Below are positions 42,140 to 51,028 of a DNA stretch of 64,000 nt, piece after piece. This DNA comes from Amycolatopsis sp. FBCC-B4732 (GTDB lineage Bacteria; Actinomycetota; Actinomycetes; Mycobacteriales; Pseudonocardiaceae). How positions within the stretch are numbered: the first letter of the stretch is position 1; each line of letters begins with the position of its first letter. The notes beneath the pieces were generated by a model. That model worked only from the letters and a program-made list of their open reading frames with translations. It did not search any database and was not told the DNA's origin. The stretch covers positions 8,288,501-8,352,500 of the forward strand of contig NZ_CP095376.1 in NCBI RefSeq assembly GCF_023008405.1, written 5' to 3'. A program made the translations under genes and the position numbers.

Positions 42140-43477
42140 TCAGTAAGTCATCGCCATCGCCGGGTCGGCCAGGAGGGCGCCGACGTCGGCCAGGAACTCC
42201 GAACCCTGCTGGCCGTCGACCACTCGGTGGTCGAAGCTCAGGGACAGCTGGAGCACCTTGCGGACCTTGATCTCGCCGTCCACCACCCACGGCTGGTCCT
42301 TGATCGCGCCGAGGCACAGGATCGCGGACTCGCCCGGGTTGATGATCGGCGTGCCCGTGTCGACGCCGAACACGCCCACGTTGGTGATCGTGATCGTGCC
42401 GTTCGCCATGTCCGCCGGCGACGTCTTGCCCTCGCGGGCGACGTCGGTCAGCTTCGTCAGCGCCTGCGCCAGCTCCTTGAGCGACAGCGAGTCGGCGTCC
42501 CGGACCTTCGGCACGATCAGGCCGCGCGGCGTGGCGGCCGCGATGCCCAGGTGCACGTAGTCCTTGTAGACGATCTCCTGCGCCGCCTCGTCCCAGACCG
42601 CGTTGATGTCCGGCGTGCGCTTCGCCGCCAGGCACACGGCCTTCGCGGCGAACGTCAGCGGCGTGACCTTCACCCCGGCGAACTCCCGCGACTTCTTCAG
42701 CTTCTCGCGGAACTCCATCATCGGCGTGACGTCGATGGTCAGGAACTCCGTGACGTGCGGAGCGGTGTACGCGCTCTGCACCATCGCCGCGGCGGTCATC
42801 TTGCGGACGCCCTTGATCGGCACCCGCCGCTCGCGCGATCCGTTGCCGGCAACCGCGGCGGGAGGCACGACTGCGGTCCCGTTCGCGGCGCGCTCGACGT
42901 CTTCACGCGTGATGACGCCGCCATCGGCGGTGCCGGTGAGCGCGTGCAGGTCGACGCCGAGATCCTTCGCGAGCTTCCGCACCGGCGGCTTCGCGAGCGG
43001 AACGTACCCGCCGCGAGGAGCAGCCGGGGCTGCCGGGGCCACGGGAGCCGGAGCGGGCGGAGCGGCGACGGCCACCGCGGCCGGTGCGGGAGCCGGAGCG
43101 GCACCCTTCCGGGCCCGCCGCTGCGTGACCACGGCCTTGGAGCCGTAGCCGACCAGCGGCTTCATCTCTTCTTCTTCGACCGGAGCCGGAGCGGGAGCCG
43201 CGGCAGCAGGCGCGGGCGCCGCCGCGCCACCGGGGTCGACGTCGATGGTGAGGATCGGCGTGCCGACCTCCACCGTCTGCCCCGGCTCCACGTGCAGCTC
43301 CGTGACCACGCCGGCCCACGGGATCGGCAGCTCGACGGCCGCCTTCGCCGTCTCGATCTCGACCACGATCTGGTTGACCGTGACCGTGTCGCCCGGCTTG
43401 ACGTGCCAGTTCAGGATGTCGGCTTCGGTCAGCCCCTCGGCGGTGTCGGCCAGGGGGAACTCTTTGTACGTCGGCAT
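42140..43477 (-). CDS. bkdC: 2-oxoacid dehydrogenase E2 (dihydrolipoamide acyltransferase)
   Basis: This 445-residue E2 component transfers the acyl group to CoA. A lipoyl domain occupies residues 1-80 with lipoyl lysine K45 (IETAKAAVE), then a long Ala/Pro-rich linker, a subunit-binding domain (VRKLAKDLGVDLHALTGT near 165-200) and the catalytic domain ending SLSFDHRVVDGQQGSEFL, with the DHRxxDG motif. One lipoyl domain fits a branched-chain type E2. It is the last gene of the E1alpha-E1beta-E2 operon. The E3 gene is not in the window. Confidence 0.93.
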   Translation of the reverse strand: MPTYKEFPLADTAEGLTEADILNWHVKPGDTVTVNQIVVEIETAKAAVELPIPWAGVVTELHVEPGQTVEVGTPILTIDVDPGGAAAPAPAAAAPAPAPVEEEEMKPLVGYGSKAVVTQRRARKGAAPAPAPAAVAVAAPPAPAPVAPAAPAAPRGGYVPLAKPPVRKLAKDLGVDLHALTGTADGGVITREDVERAANGTAVVPPAAVAGNGSRERRVPIKGVRKMTAAAMVQSAYTAPHVTEFLTIDVTPMMEFREKLKKSREFAGVKVTPLTFAAKAVCLAAKRTPDINAVWDEAAQEIVYKDYVHLGIAAATPRGLIVPKVRDADSLSLKELAQALTKLTDVAREGKTSPADMANGTITITNVGVFGVDTGTPIINPGESAILCLGAIKDQPWVVDGEIKVRKVLQLSLSFDHRVVDGQQGSEFLADVGALLADPAMAMTY

Positions 43478-43492
43478 TGCGCGGGATCCCCC

Positions 43493-44485
43493 TTACCAGG
43501 CCAGTGAGCGGTCGATGGCGTGCAGCACCCGGTCCAGGTCGGGGAGGTAGTGCTCCTCGAGCTTGGCCGGCGGGTACGGCGTGTCGAACCCGGTCACCCG
43601 CAGCACCGGCGCTTCCAGCGAGTAGAAGCACTCCTGCTGCACCCGCGCGGCGATCTCCGACGTCAGCGACGACTCGGACGGCGCCTCCGACAGCGCGATC
43701 AGCCGTCCGGTCTTGCGCACCGACTCGAACACCGGGCCGAGGTCCAGCGGCGAGAGCGTGCGCAGGTCGATGACCTCCAGCGACTTGCCCTCGTCCTCCG
43801 CCGCGGCGGCCGCGTCGAGCGCGACCTTCACCGACGGGCCGTACGCGACGACCGTCGCGGTCGTGCCCTCGCGCACGACCTGCGACGAGAACATCCGCTG
43901 CGGCGTGCCCGCGACGTCGATCTCCGCGCGCAGCGCACCCGAGTGGTAGAGCCGCTTGGGCTCGAAGAACAGGATCGGGTCGTCCGACTTGATCGCTTCC
44001 TGGATGCCCCAGTAGGCGTCCACGGCGTTCGAAATGGACACGACCTTGAGGCCCGGGATGTGCGCGAACAGCGACTCCGGGGACTCCGAGTGGTGCTCGA
44101 CCGCGCCGATCCCGCCGCCGAACGGCACCCGGATCACGACGGGCATCTTGATCTTGCCCTGCGTCCGGTAGTGCAGCTTCGCCAGCTGCGAGGAGATCTG
44201 GTCGAAGCCCGGGAAGATGAAGCCCTCGAACTGGATCTCGCAGACCGGCCGGAAGCCGCGCACGGCCAGGCCGACCGCGGTGCCGATGATGCCGGACTCC
44301 GCGAGCGGCGTGTCCAGCACGCGCTGCTCGCCGAAGTCCTTCTGCAGGCCGTCGGTGATCCGGAAGACGCCGCCGAGCTTGCCGACGTCCTCGCCCATGA
44401 TCAGGACCTTGGGGTCTTCTTCCATCGCGCGGCGCAGGCCGAGGTTGAGCGCCTTGCCGATGGTGAGTTTCTGGAGGTCGGTCAT
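43493..44485 (-). CDS. bkdB: 2-oxoacid dehydrogenase E1 beta subunit
   Basis: This 330-residue subunit pairs with E1 alpha to decarboxylate a 2-oxoacid with thiamine diphosphate and pass the acyl group to lipoyl-E2. Motifs include VLIMGEDVGKLGGVFRITDG at the N-terminus, FEGFIFPGFDQISSQLAKLHY and GGGIGAVEHHSESPE, as in the bacterial transketolase-like beta family. The ATG at 44485 coincides with the stop of the E1 alpha gene (one base shared). Confidence 0.94.
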   Translation of the reverse strand: MTDLQKLTIGKALNLGLRRAMEEDPKVLIMGEDVGKLGGVFRITDGLQKDFGEQRVLDTPLAESGIIGTAVGLAVRGFRPVCEIQFEGFIFPGFDQISSQLAKLHYRTQGKIKMPVVIRVPFGGGIGAVEHHSESPESLFAHIPGLKVVSISNAVDAYWGIQEAIKSDDPILFFEPKRLYHSGALRAEIDVAGTPQRMFSSQVVREGTTATVVAYGPSVKVALDAAAAAEDEGKSLEVIDLRTLSPLDLGPVFESVRKTGRLIALSEAPSESSLTSEIAARVQQECFYSLEAPVLRVTGFDTPYPPAKLEEHYLPDLDRVLHAIDRSLAW

Positions 44486-45690
44486 CAGTGCTCACCCGCC
44501 GAGGCGAAACCGTCGAGGTAGGACAGGAACTCTTCGCGCTGCGACTCCAGCACCGGGTTGCCCTCGGCGTAGACGTTGCTGAAGATCCGGTCCGGCGGCG
44601 GTTCCGGCATGTTGAACGTGTACTCGCGCAGGTCGGCCGCGAACGCGTCGGCCTCTTCCTGGACGCTGTCGAAGAACGCCTGGTCGGCGCCGCCACCGCG
44701 GGCGAGGAACGCCCGGACGCGCTCGATCGGGTCCTTCAGCTTCCACTCCTCCAGCTCGTCGGAGAGCCGGTAGCGGGTGGGGTCGTCGGTCGTCGTGTGC
44801 GCGTCCATCCGGTAGGTGAACGCCTCGATCAAGACGGGTCCGTTGCCGTGGCGGCACTCGTCGAGCGCCCAGCGGGACACCGCGAGGCAGGCCAGGACGT
44901 CGTTGCCGTCGACGCGGATGCCGGGGAAGCCGTAGCCGCGGGCGCGCTGGTAGAGCGGCAGGCGCGACTGGCGCTCGGTCGGCTCCGAGATCGCCCACTG
45001 GTTGTTCTGGCAGAAGAACACCAGCGGCGCGTCGTAGACCGCGGCCCAGACGAATCCTTCGTGGACGTCACCCTGCGAGGTGGCGCCGTCGCCGAAGTAG
45101 CAGATCGTGGCTTCGCCGTCGTCGTCGCCGACCTTGCCCTCGAACTTCTGGCCCATCGCGTAACCGGCGGCGTTGAGCACCTGGTTGCCGATCACGATCG
45201 TGTACGGGTGGAAGCCGTGGCGCTGGTAGTCCCAGCCACTGTGGTCGGTGCACCGGAAGATGCCGAGCAGGTCCTTCATGTCGACCCCGCGCGCGAACGC
45301 GACGCCGTGTTCGCGGTAGCTGGGGAAGGCCATGTCGTTCGCCCGGAGGGCGCGGCCCGAGCCGATCTGCGCGGCTTCCTGGCCGAGCAGCGGAACCCAG
45401 ATGCCGAGCTGGCCCTGGCGCTGCATGGCGTTGGCTTCGCGGTCGGCCCGCCGCACCAGCACCATGTCGCGGTACAGGCCGCGCAGGGCTTCGGCGTCGA
45501 TGTCGTCGACGTACTTGTCGAACTGGGGCGACGGCACCCGTTCGCCTTCGGGGGTGAGCAGCTGAGTCAGCTCAGCGCCACCTTCGCTGGTTGCTCGCAA
45601 TCCGGCGATGACCTGCTCCGGGGAGGGCTGGGCCGCCACGGCGGCGGGCCCGTCCCCGGGTTCCGGGTGCGTCCACTGTTCGGACGGCAT
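44485..45690 (-). CDS. bkdA: 2-oxoacid dehydrogenase E1 alpha subunit
   Basis: This 401-residue thiamine-diphosphate subunit has the cofactor motif YFGDGATSQGDVHEGFVWAA to FFCQNN, with GDG and NN ends, and the phosphorylation-loop-like region FTYRMDAHTTTDDPTRYR. An N-terminal extension of about 60 residues precedes the core (PSPQFDKYVDDIDAEALR). Together with E1 beta and E2 it forms a branched-chain 2-oxoacid dehydrogenase or pyruvate dehydrogenase, the order seen for mycobacterial bkdA-bkdB-bkdC. GAGGAG precedes the ATG. Confidence 0.94.
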   Translation of the reverse strand: MPSEQWTHPEPGDGPAAVAAQPSPEQVIAGLRATSEGGAELTQLLTPEGERVPSPQFDKYVDDIDAEALRGLYRDMVLVRRADREANAMQRQGQLGIWVPLLGQEAAQIGSGRALRANDMAFPSYREHGVAFARGVDMKDLLGIFRCTDHSGWDYQRHGFHPYTIVIGNQVLNAAGYAMGQKFEGKVGDDDGEATICYFGDGATSQGDVHEGFVWAAVYDAPLVFFCQNNQWAISEPTERQSRLPLYQRARGYGFPGIRVDGNDVLACLAVSRWALDECRHGNGPVLIEAFTYRMDAHTTTDDPTRYRLSDELEEWKLKDPIERVRAFLARGGGADQAFFDSVQEEADAFAADLREYTFNMPEPPPDRIFSNVYAEGNPVLESQREEFLSYLDGFASAGEH

Positions 45691-46058
45691 GCGCAGTACT
45701 CCTCGTGTCGGTGCCTCTGGCGGCCGCTTGTGGCGACCACAGCGACTGCACCGGCGGGGACCAGCGCATCGGGTCCGAAGCGCTCGGTCGCCGTCGGCGT
45801 TGACGGTTCACGCGGACATCCTGGCACGATGGTCCGCCCTTTGGTGAGTCACGGATACTTATTTGTTGCTGAGAAACAGGCGCTGAACAGGGCAAACGTT
45901 AGGACGCCCGAGCATCGGACCTGCGAGGGTCGGGCGCCGGTCCGGGCGTTCACCTGGTACGGCGGGGTGATCACTCAGCCGTGCGTGCGCGCTTCCGCAC
46001 CACCGGTGGCGACGTTGTGACGTGCCGCACGCCGGGACCCCCGTGGCACGATGGCGGC
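45691..46058. promoter_or_regulatory. Divergent promoter region of the bkd operon and M20 dipeptidase gene
   Basis: This 368-base stretch contains no convincing gene. Its only AT-rich part is around 45847-45880 (CGGATACTTATTTGTTGC). A CACGAT element at 46047-46052, six bases before the GTG at 46059, is a possible leaderless promoter for the dipeptidase. No regulator for the bkd genes is encoded nearby. Confidence 0.5.
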
Positions 46059-47480
46059 GTGGAGCAGAAATCCGTTCGTGAGTCCGTTGTCACCGCCTGG
46101 ACCGACGAGGTCACCCCCAGTTTGTCCGGGCTCGTGGCGATCCCCGCCCTGTCGCCGGCCTTCGACGCCGAGTGGGCCAAGACCGGCCACCTCGCCGCCG
46201 CCGTCGAGCACGTCCGCGCCTGGATCGCCGGGCGCGACCTGCCCGGCGCCACCATCGAGGTCGTGCAGCTCGAAGACCGCACGCCCCTGCTGCTCGTCGA
46301 CGTCCCGGCGACCCCGGGCGCGGCGGACAAGGGCACCGTCCTGATGTACGGCCACCTCGACAAGCAGCCCCCGGTCGGCGGCTGGTCCGAGGGCCTCGGC
46401 CCGTGGACGCCGGTGATCCGCGACGGCCGCCTGTACGGCCGCGGGTCCGTCGACGACGGCTACTCCGGCTACGCGGCGACGACGGCCCTGGAGGCCGTGC
46501 ACGCGGCCGGCGGCGAGCACGCCCGCACGGTCGTGCTGCTCGAGACCGGCGAGGAGTCCGGCAGCCCCGACCTGCCCGCCTACGTCGAGCACCTGGCCGA
46601 GAAGATCGGCGAGGTCTCGCTGGTCGTCTGCCTGGACGCCGGCGGCAGCGACTACGAGCGGTTGTGGCTGGTCACGAGCCTGCGCGGGATGCTGCACCTC
46701 GACGTCACCGTGCAGCTGCTGGCTTCGGCGCAGCACTCCGGCGTCGCTTCGGGCGTGGTCGCCAGCTCGTTCCGCGTGCTGCGGCGCCTGATCGAGCGGC
46801 TCGAGGACAGCGAGACCGGCGAGCTGCTGCTCGACGAGCTCAAGGTCGACGTCCCGGCGGACCGGCTGGCCGAGCTCGAAGCCGTGTCGAAGGACTTCCC
46901 CGACGCGCTGGCGAAGGCGTTCCCGCTGGTCGAAGGCGGGCGCGTGATCACGGAAGACGCGCTGGAGCTGATGCTCAACAACGCGTGGCGCCCGACGCTG
47001 TCGGTGATCGGCGCCGACGGCTTCCCGAAGCCGGCCGACGCGGGCAACGTCCTGCGCGAGAGCACTACGCTCACCCTGAGCTTCCGGCTGCCGCCGACGG
47101 CCGACGCCGAGAAGGCGCTCGAAGCCGTGAAGAAGGCCCTGACCACCGACGTCCCGTACGGCGCGAAGGTCTCCTTCGGCGACAACCCGCAGGCGGAGGA
47201 CGGCTGGAACGCGCCGACCGAAGCGCCGTGGCTGACGTCGGCCCTGCGCACGGTCAGCGACGAGGTCTTCGGCCAGCCGCACCGCGCGACCGGCATGGGC
47301 GGGTCGATCCCGTTCATGGGCCTGCTCTCGCGGAAGTACCCGGAGGCGCAGTTCCTGGTCACCGGCGCGTGCGGGTCGGACTCGAACATCCACGTGCCGG
47401 ACGAGTGGCTGCACCTGGGCTACGCGCAGCAGGTCACCGAGGCCGTCGCGCACATCCTGGACGCCCACGCCCGCGGCTGA
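46059..47480 (+). CDS. M20 family metallodipeptidase
   Basis: This 473-residue dinuclear-zinc peptidase has the first ligand H in MYGHLDKQP, the bridging DD in GRGSVDDGYSG, the catalytic EE in LLETGEESGSPD and D in CLDAGG, with a dimerisation lid domain in the middle (about 200-330). The architecture fits the CNDP/Xaa-His-type dipeptidases. The GTG at 46059 lies six bases after a CACGAT element. It is convergent with a TetR gene, separated by the REP-like hairpin. Confidence 0.93.
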   Translation: MEQKSVRESVVTAWTDEVTPSLSGLVAIPALSPAFDAEWAKTGHLAAAVEHVRAWIAGRDLPGATIEVVQLEDRTPLLLVDVPATPGAADKGTVLMYGHLDKQPPVGGWSEGLGPWTPVIRDGRLYGRGSVDDGYSGYAATTALEAVHAAGGEHARTVVLLETGEESGSPDLPAYVEHLAEKIGEVSLVVCLDAGGSDYERLWLVTSLRGMLHLDVTVQLLASAQHSGVASGVVASSFRVLRRLIERLEDSETGELLLDELKVDVPADRLAELEAVSKDFPDALAKAFPLVEGGRVITEDALELMLNNAWRPTLSVIGADGFPKPADAGNVLRESTTLTLSFRLPPTADAEKALEAVKKALTTDVPYGAKVSFGDNPQAEDGWNAPTEAPWLTSALRTVSDEVFGQPHRATGMGGSIPFMGLLSRKYPEAQFLVTGACGSDSNIHVPDEWLHLGYAQQVTEAVAHILDAHARG

Positions 47481-47487
47481 AGCGCGC

Positions 47488-47547
47488 CACTTTCCCTATG
47501 AAAGTGATCCGGAGGTCGTCCCTCCAGATCACTTTCACGTGAAAGTG
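47488..47547. repeat. REP-like repeat pair in a convergent hairpin
   Basis: One exact unit, ACTTTCCCTATGAAAGT (47489-47505), and a variant, ACTTTCACGTGAAAGT (47531-47546), are found here. Bases 47500-47515 pair with 47521-47536 (15 of 16 matches), making a strong hairpin between two convergent genes; bidirectional termination is likely. Confidence 0.88.
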
Positions 47548-47552
47548 CGGCT

Positions 47553-48113
47553 TTAGCGGCAGGCTTCGCGCAAGGTTGCGGCGGCCGTCTCCAGGTATGC
47601 CGGGAAGTCCTGCTTCCCGGCCGCGTCGATCCACCGGTCGAACGCGTCGCCGAAGACGATCGTCGCGACCTGCGCGGCTGCTTTCGCCTGGTCGGGCGGG
47701 GTGCCCCGGCGTTCGAGGGCTTCGCGGAGCGCGGCGGTGATCGCGGCGCCCTTGGTCCGCTCGCGCTCCTGGAGCTCCGCGGTGGCCGCGATGACGGCCC
47801 GGCGCTCGGGTGACGGGTCGACCAGTCGCGTGACCTGCGTGCCGACGTCGGCGAGCGCCCCGAGTGCCGTGCGCAGCGGGGACCCGGCGTCGTCGGCGGC
47901 GAGGACGGCTTCGGCGATCGCGGGCGGCAACTGCTCGGAGCCCGCGAAGAGGACTTCGCGCTTGTCGGGGAAGTAACGGAAGTACGAGCGGCGGGTGATC
48001 CCGGCGCGCTCGGCGATCTGCGTCACGGTCACGGCGTCGTACCCGTGCTCGGCGTAGAGCTCGAGCGCGGCTTTCCGCAGCCGGTCCGCGGTCCCGGGAT
48101 CCCATCTGGCCAC
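47553..48113 (-). CDS. TetR/AcrR family transcriptional regulator
   Basis: This 186-residue regulator has a short helix-turn-helix (about 6-52; VTVTQIAERAGITRRSYFRYFPDKREVLF) and a compact helical domain. The GTG at 48113 lies six bases after a TAGGCT -10 element. It is divergent from the saccharopine-dehydrogenase-like gene, and a 13-base inverted repeat lies between them, so it most likely represses that gene and itself. Confidence 0.93.
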   Translation of the reverse strand: MARWDPGTADRLRKAALELYAEHGYDAVTVTQIAERAGITRRSYFRYFPDKREVLFAGSEQLPPAIAEAVLAADDAGSPLRTALGALADVGTQVTRLVDPSPERRAVIAATAELQERERTKGAAITAALREALERRGTPPDQAKAAAQVATIVFGDAFDRWIDAAGKQDFPAYLETAAATLREACR

Positions 48114-48119
48114 GGCCCC

Positions 48120-48125
48120 AGCCTA
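48120..48125 (-). promoter_or_regulatory. -10 element TAGGCT, leaderless type
   Basis: Six bases separate the hexamer from the GTG of the TetR gene. It lies just inside the inverted repeat at 48134, so the repeat overlaps the promoter. Confidence 0.5.
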
Positions 48126-48133
48126 CAAGCGAT

Positions 48134-48181
48134 GTCTCAGTGTGTCGTCACGTGCTAGCGTCAGTGATGACACACTGAGAC
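48134..48181. promoter_or_regulatory. Inverted-repeat operator between TetR and saccharopine-dehydrogenase-like genes
   Basis: GTCTCAGTGTGTC (48134-48146) and GACACACTGAGAC (48169-48181) are exact inverted repeats with a 22-base spacer. The spacing would place two operator half-sites over both divergent promoters. Confidence 0.85.
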
Positions 48182-48197
48182 GTCACTGGAGGTCGAC

Positions 48198-49235
48198 ATG
48201 GAGATCTGGGTACTCGGGGCCTTGGGCCGGACCGGTCGCGGCATCACCGCCGAGCTGGCGGCGCGCGGGGTGCCGGCGGTGCTGGTCGGGCGGAACCGGG
48301 AACGGCTGGCGGCGACCGGCTCGAAGTTCGTCGTCGCCGACGGCGCCGAGGCCATCGCGGCGGAGATCCGGCGGCAGCGGCCGGCGGTCGTCGTCAACAC
48401 GATCGGCGAGTACGCCGCGACGGCCGGGACGATCGCGCGCGCCTGCCTGCCCGGCGGCCACTACGTCGACCTCGCCGCGGACCTGGTCGCCGTCCCGCGG
48501 CTGCTGGACCTGCACGAGGCGGCCCTCGCCGGCGGCAGCACGTTCGTGACCGGCGCCGGCTTCGGCGTCCTGGCCACCGAAGCCGTCGTCGCGAAGCTGT
48601 GCGAAGGGCGCGCGACGCCGAGTGCGGTGCACGTCGACGCGGTGGCGTCGGTCGCCATCGAAGCGGGAGCGCTGGGCGTCGCGCTGGCCGCCAGCATCGT
48701 CGACGCCCTGACCACCGGCGGCCGCGAATACCGGAACGGCCGCCTGGTCCCCGCGCGGCTCGGCGCGAACGCGCGGACGCTGGAGTTCCCGGATGGCGAG
48801 ACGGCGAAGTCCGCGAGTGTGCCGTCGGGTGAGCTGGTGGCCGCCCAGCGCGCGAGCGGCGCGCCGTCGGTGACCATCACGTCCGGCCTCGCGCCCACCT
48901 CGCCCGCGGTCCGGGCGGTGTTGCCCCTGCTCGGCCGGGTGCTGTCCATCCCGGCGCTGCGCCGGTTCGCGATCGGGCGGCTGGCCGGGATCCAGGCAAA
49001 GGCGGCCCCGCGCCCGCGTGCGCACTCGTGGGGCCACGCGGTCGTCACCTGGCCCGACGGCACGACGCGCGAAGGCTGGCTCCGCGCGGGCGAGGGCATG
49101 GACTTCACGACGTCGGTGGTGGCCGAGGTCGCGGCCCGCCTGGCCCGCGGCGAGGGCAAGCCGGGCGCGCACACGCCGACGTCGGCGCTGGGCGCGGAGG
49201 TGGCCGAAGCCGCGGGCGGGACCTTCTTGCTCTAG
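48198..49235 (+). CDS. Saccharopine dehydrogenase-like NAD(P)-binding protein
   Basis: This 345-residue protein has a Rossmann fold with the motif VLGALGRTGRGIT (about 5-17) and VVNTIGEYAATAG, as in saccharopine dehydrogenase and trans-acting enoyl reductase-like proteins. GGAGGT lies 6-11 bases before the ATG. The C-terminal half (from about 170) is specific and not matched to a known catalytic domain. It probably works on a hydrophobic ligand for which the TetR is the sensor. It overlaps the convergent transglutaminase gene by four bases on CTAG. Confidence 0.85.
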   Translation: MEIWVLGALGRTGRGITAELAARGVPAVLVGRNRERLAATGSKFVVADGAEAIAAEIRRQRPAVVVNTIGEYAATAGTIARACLPGGHYVDLAADLVAVPRLLDLHEAALAGGSTFVTGAGFGVLATEAVVAKLCEGRATPSAVHVDAVASVAIEAGALGVALAASIVDALTTGGREYRNGRLVPARLGANARTLEFPDGETAKSASVPSGELVAAQRASGAPSVTITSGLAPTSPAVRAVLPLLGRVLSIPALRRFAIGRLAGIQAKAAPRPRAHSWGHAVVTWPDGTTREGWLRAGEGMDFTTSVVAEVAARLARGEGKPGAHTPTSALGAEVAEAAGGTFLL

Positions 49236-50074
49236 GCGAGCCGGGTCAGCTGGACCGAGACGTCCAAAGTGGACTGGCCGCCACCCGTGAAGATGCCCTT
49301 CAACGGCGCCACGTCCGCGTAGTCCCGGCCCATCGCCACCCACACGTGGCGCGGGCCGACCGGGATCGCGTTCGTCGGGTCGTACGCCCACCAGCCGCCG
49401 GTCCAGACGTCGACCCACGCGTGGGATTCGCCTTCGACCACCTCGCCGAGCTTCGCGTCCGGTTTCGTGTGCAGGTAACCGGAGACGTACCGGGCCGGGA
49501 TGCCGATCGCGCGCAGCATCACCAGCGTCACGTGCGCGAAGTCCTGGCAAACGCCTTCGCGCGCCTGCCAGGCGTCGGTCGCCGTCGAGTGGACGCCCGT
49601 CGTGCCCGGTTGGTACTTGAGCTGCTTGTTCACCCACTCGCACACCGCCAGCACCGACTCGGCGGGGTCGAGGCCGGTCCGCAGCGAACGAGCCTCGCGG
49701 GCCAACGTGACGTCACGCGGGGTGTAGTCGGTCGGGGTCAGGTACTCGGTGCGGTGGTCGACGACCGTGTCGGAACGCAGGTCGCGCCACGACGCCGTGT
49801 GGATCGGCTCGGCCTCGTCCGCCGTCTCGACCACCGACGTCGCGAGCACCGTGAACTCGGTGTGCGGCGCGTGGAGGTCGAACGACGTCACGACCGTGCC
49901 CCAGTAGTCCGTGTACCGGTACGCACGCGTCGCCGGCGTCGTCTCGATGCGCGTCGCGACCGTCGTCTGGCGGCGGTCCGAGCGCGGGGTCAGCCGGGCT
50001 TCGTTGTAGGACTGCGTCGCCGGGGTCGCGTACCGGTAGCCGGTCCGGTGCGCCACGCGCAGCTGCCACGTCAC
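49232..50074 (-). CDS. Transglutaminase-like cysteine protease-fold protein
   Basis: This 280-residue protein has an N-terminal bacterial transglutaminase-like domain (about 1-90) followed by the catalytic core: cysteine in EGVCQDFAHVTLVMLRAIG, histidine in ESHAWVDVWTGGWWAYDPTN and its aspartate. It is the third gene of a conserved triad with alpha-E and circularly permuted ATP-grasp proteins. In comparative genomics this triad is predicted to make or modify a peptide-like product. GTG at 50074 overlaps the alpha-E stop. Confidence 0.93.
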   Translation of the reverse strand: MTWQLRVAHRTGYRYATPATQSYNEARLTPRSDRRQTTVATRIETTPATRAYRYTDYWGTVVTSFDLHAPHTEFTVLATSVVETADEAEPIHTASWRDLRSDTVVDHRTEYLTPTDYTPRDVTLAREARSLRTGLDPAESVLAVCEWVNKQLKYQPGTTGVHSTATDAWQAREGVCQDFAHVTLVMLRAIGIPARYVSGYLHTKPDAKLGEVVEGESHAWVDVWTGGWWAYDPTNAIPVGPRHVWVAMGRDYADVAPLKGIFTGGGQSTLDVSVQLTRLA

Positions 50075-51018
50075 AGCGAAACCTCCGCACCGCTCCACGC
50101 CACCCACGGCGACGTGCTGAAGTACTGCAACGACACCGCTTCGCCGATCTCCCGGATCGACGTCTGCAACGCCCCGAGCCGCCGCGGCAGGTCGGTCAGC
50201 AGGTCCGACGGGCGGAGGAACTCCAGCTCACTGCGGGCCCGGCCGAGCTCGCGCAGTGCCTCGGACTTCTCGTTGCTGCGCGCGCCGCCGCCCGGGTCGA
50301 GCCGCTGGAGGCAGTCCTCGGCCTGGCGCAGCGCGTGGAACACCGAGCGCGGGAACAGCGTGTCCCGCAACAGGAACTGCACGACGCGGCCGGCGTCGAG
50401 CGCGCCCCGGTACGTCCGCAGGTACGTGTCCTGCGCGCCGGCCGAGCGCAGCACCGTGATCCAGCCGGGCGAAGACGCGCGGTCCGCGACCCGGGACAGC
50501 AGCAGCCGCACGACCATGTCGGCGCGTTCGATCGAGCGGCCGAGCACCATGAACAGCCAGCCGTCGTCGCGCGACATCGTCGAGTCGGCGAGGCCGGCGA
50601 ACATCGCCGCGCGCTCCTCCACGAACGACAGGAACGCGTGCGGCCCGGCGCGCCGCGCGTAGCGCTGCCGGTCCGGCACCGCGTTCCACGTCGCGTTCAG
50701 GCATTCCCACAGCTCGGTCGAGACGACTTCGCGCGCGCCGCGGGTGTTCTCCCGCGCCGAGTTGATCGAGCCGACGATCGACGCGGGGTTGTCCTTCGCG
50801 TACGCCACCAGCTCGGTCAGCTTCCAGACGTCGAGGGGCTCGCCGTCGAGGGTGTCGATGCCCAGCACGGCCAGCAGCTGCCGGCTCGCGTGGTCCGGGT
50901 CGACGGTCGCGTCCTCCAGCAGCTGGTGGACCGAGACGTTGAGGATGCGGGAGGTGTCGTCGGCGCGTTCGACGTACCGGCCGATCCAGTACAGCGATTC
51001 CGCGTTGCGTGCCAGCAT
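50071..51018 (-). CDS. Alpha-E domain protein (DUF403)
   Basis: This 315-residue helical protein starts MLARNAESLYWIGRYVERADD, the hallmark of alpha-E domains, and has further helices with REVVSTELWECLNATW. It has no recognised catalytic motif of its own and is always linked to ATP-grasp and transglutaminase-like genes in actinobacteria and cyanobacteria. The ATG at 51018 has GGGAGGTT eight bases upstream. It lies 11 bases after the ATP-grasp gene. Confidence 0.92.
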   Translation of the reverse strand: MLARNAESLYWIGRYVERADDTSRILNVSVHQLLEDATVDPDHASRQLLAVLGIDTLDGEPLDVWKLTELVAYAKDNPASIVGSINSARENTRGAREVVSTELWECLNATWNAVPDRQRYARRAGPHAFLSFVEERAAMFAGLADSTMSRDDGWLFMVLGRSIERADMVVRLLLSRVADRASSPGWITVLRSAGAQDTYLRTYRGALDAGRVVQFLLRDTLFPRSVFHALRQAEDCLQRLDPGGGARSNEKSEALRELGRARSELEFLRPSDLLTDLPRRLGALQTSIREIGEAVSLQYFSTSPWVAWSGAEVSL

Positions 51019-51028
51019 TCGAACCTCC

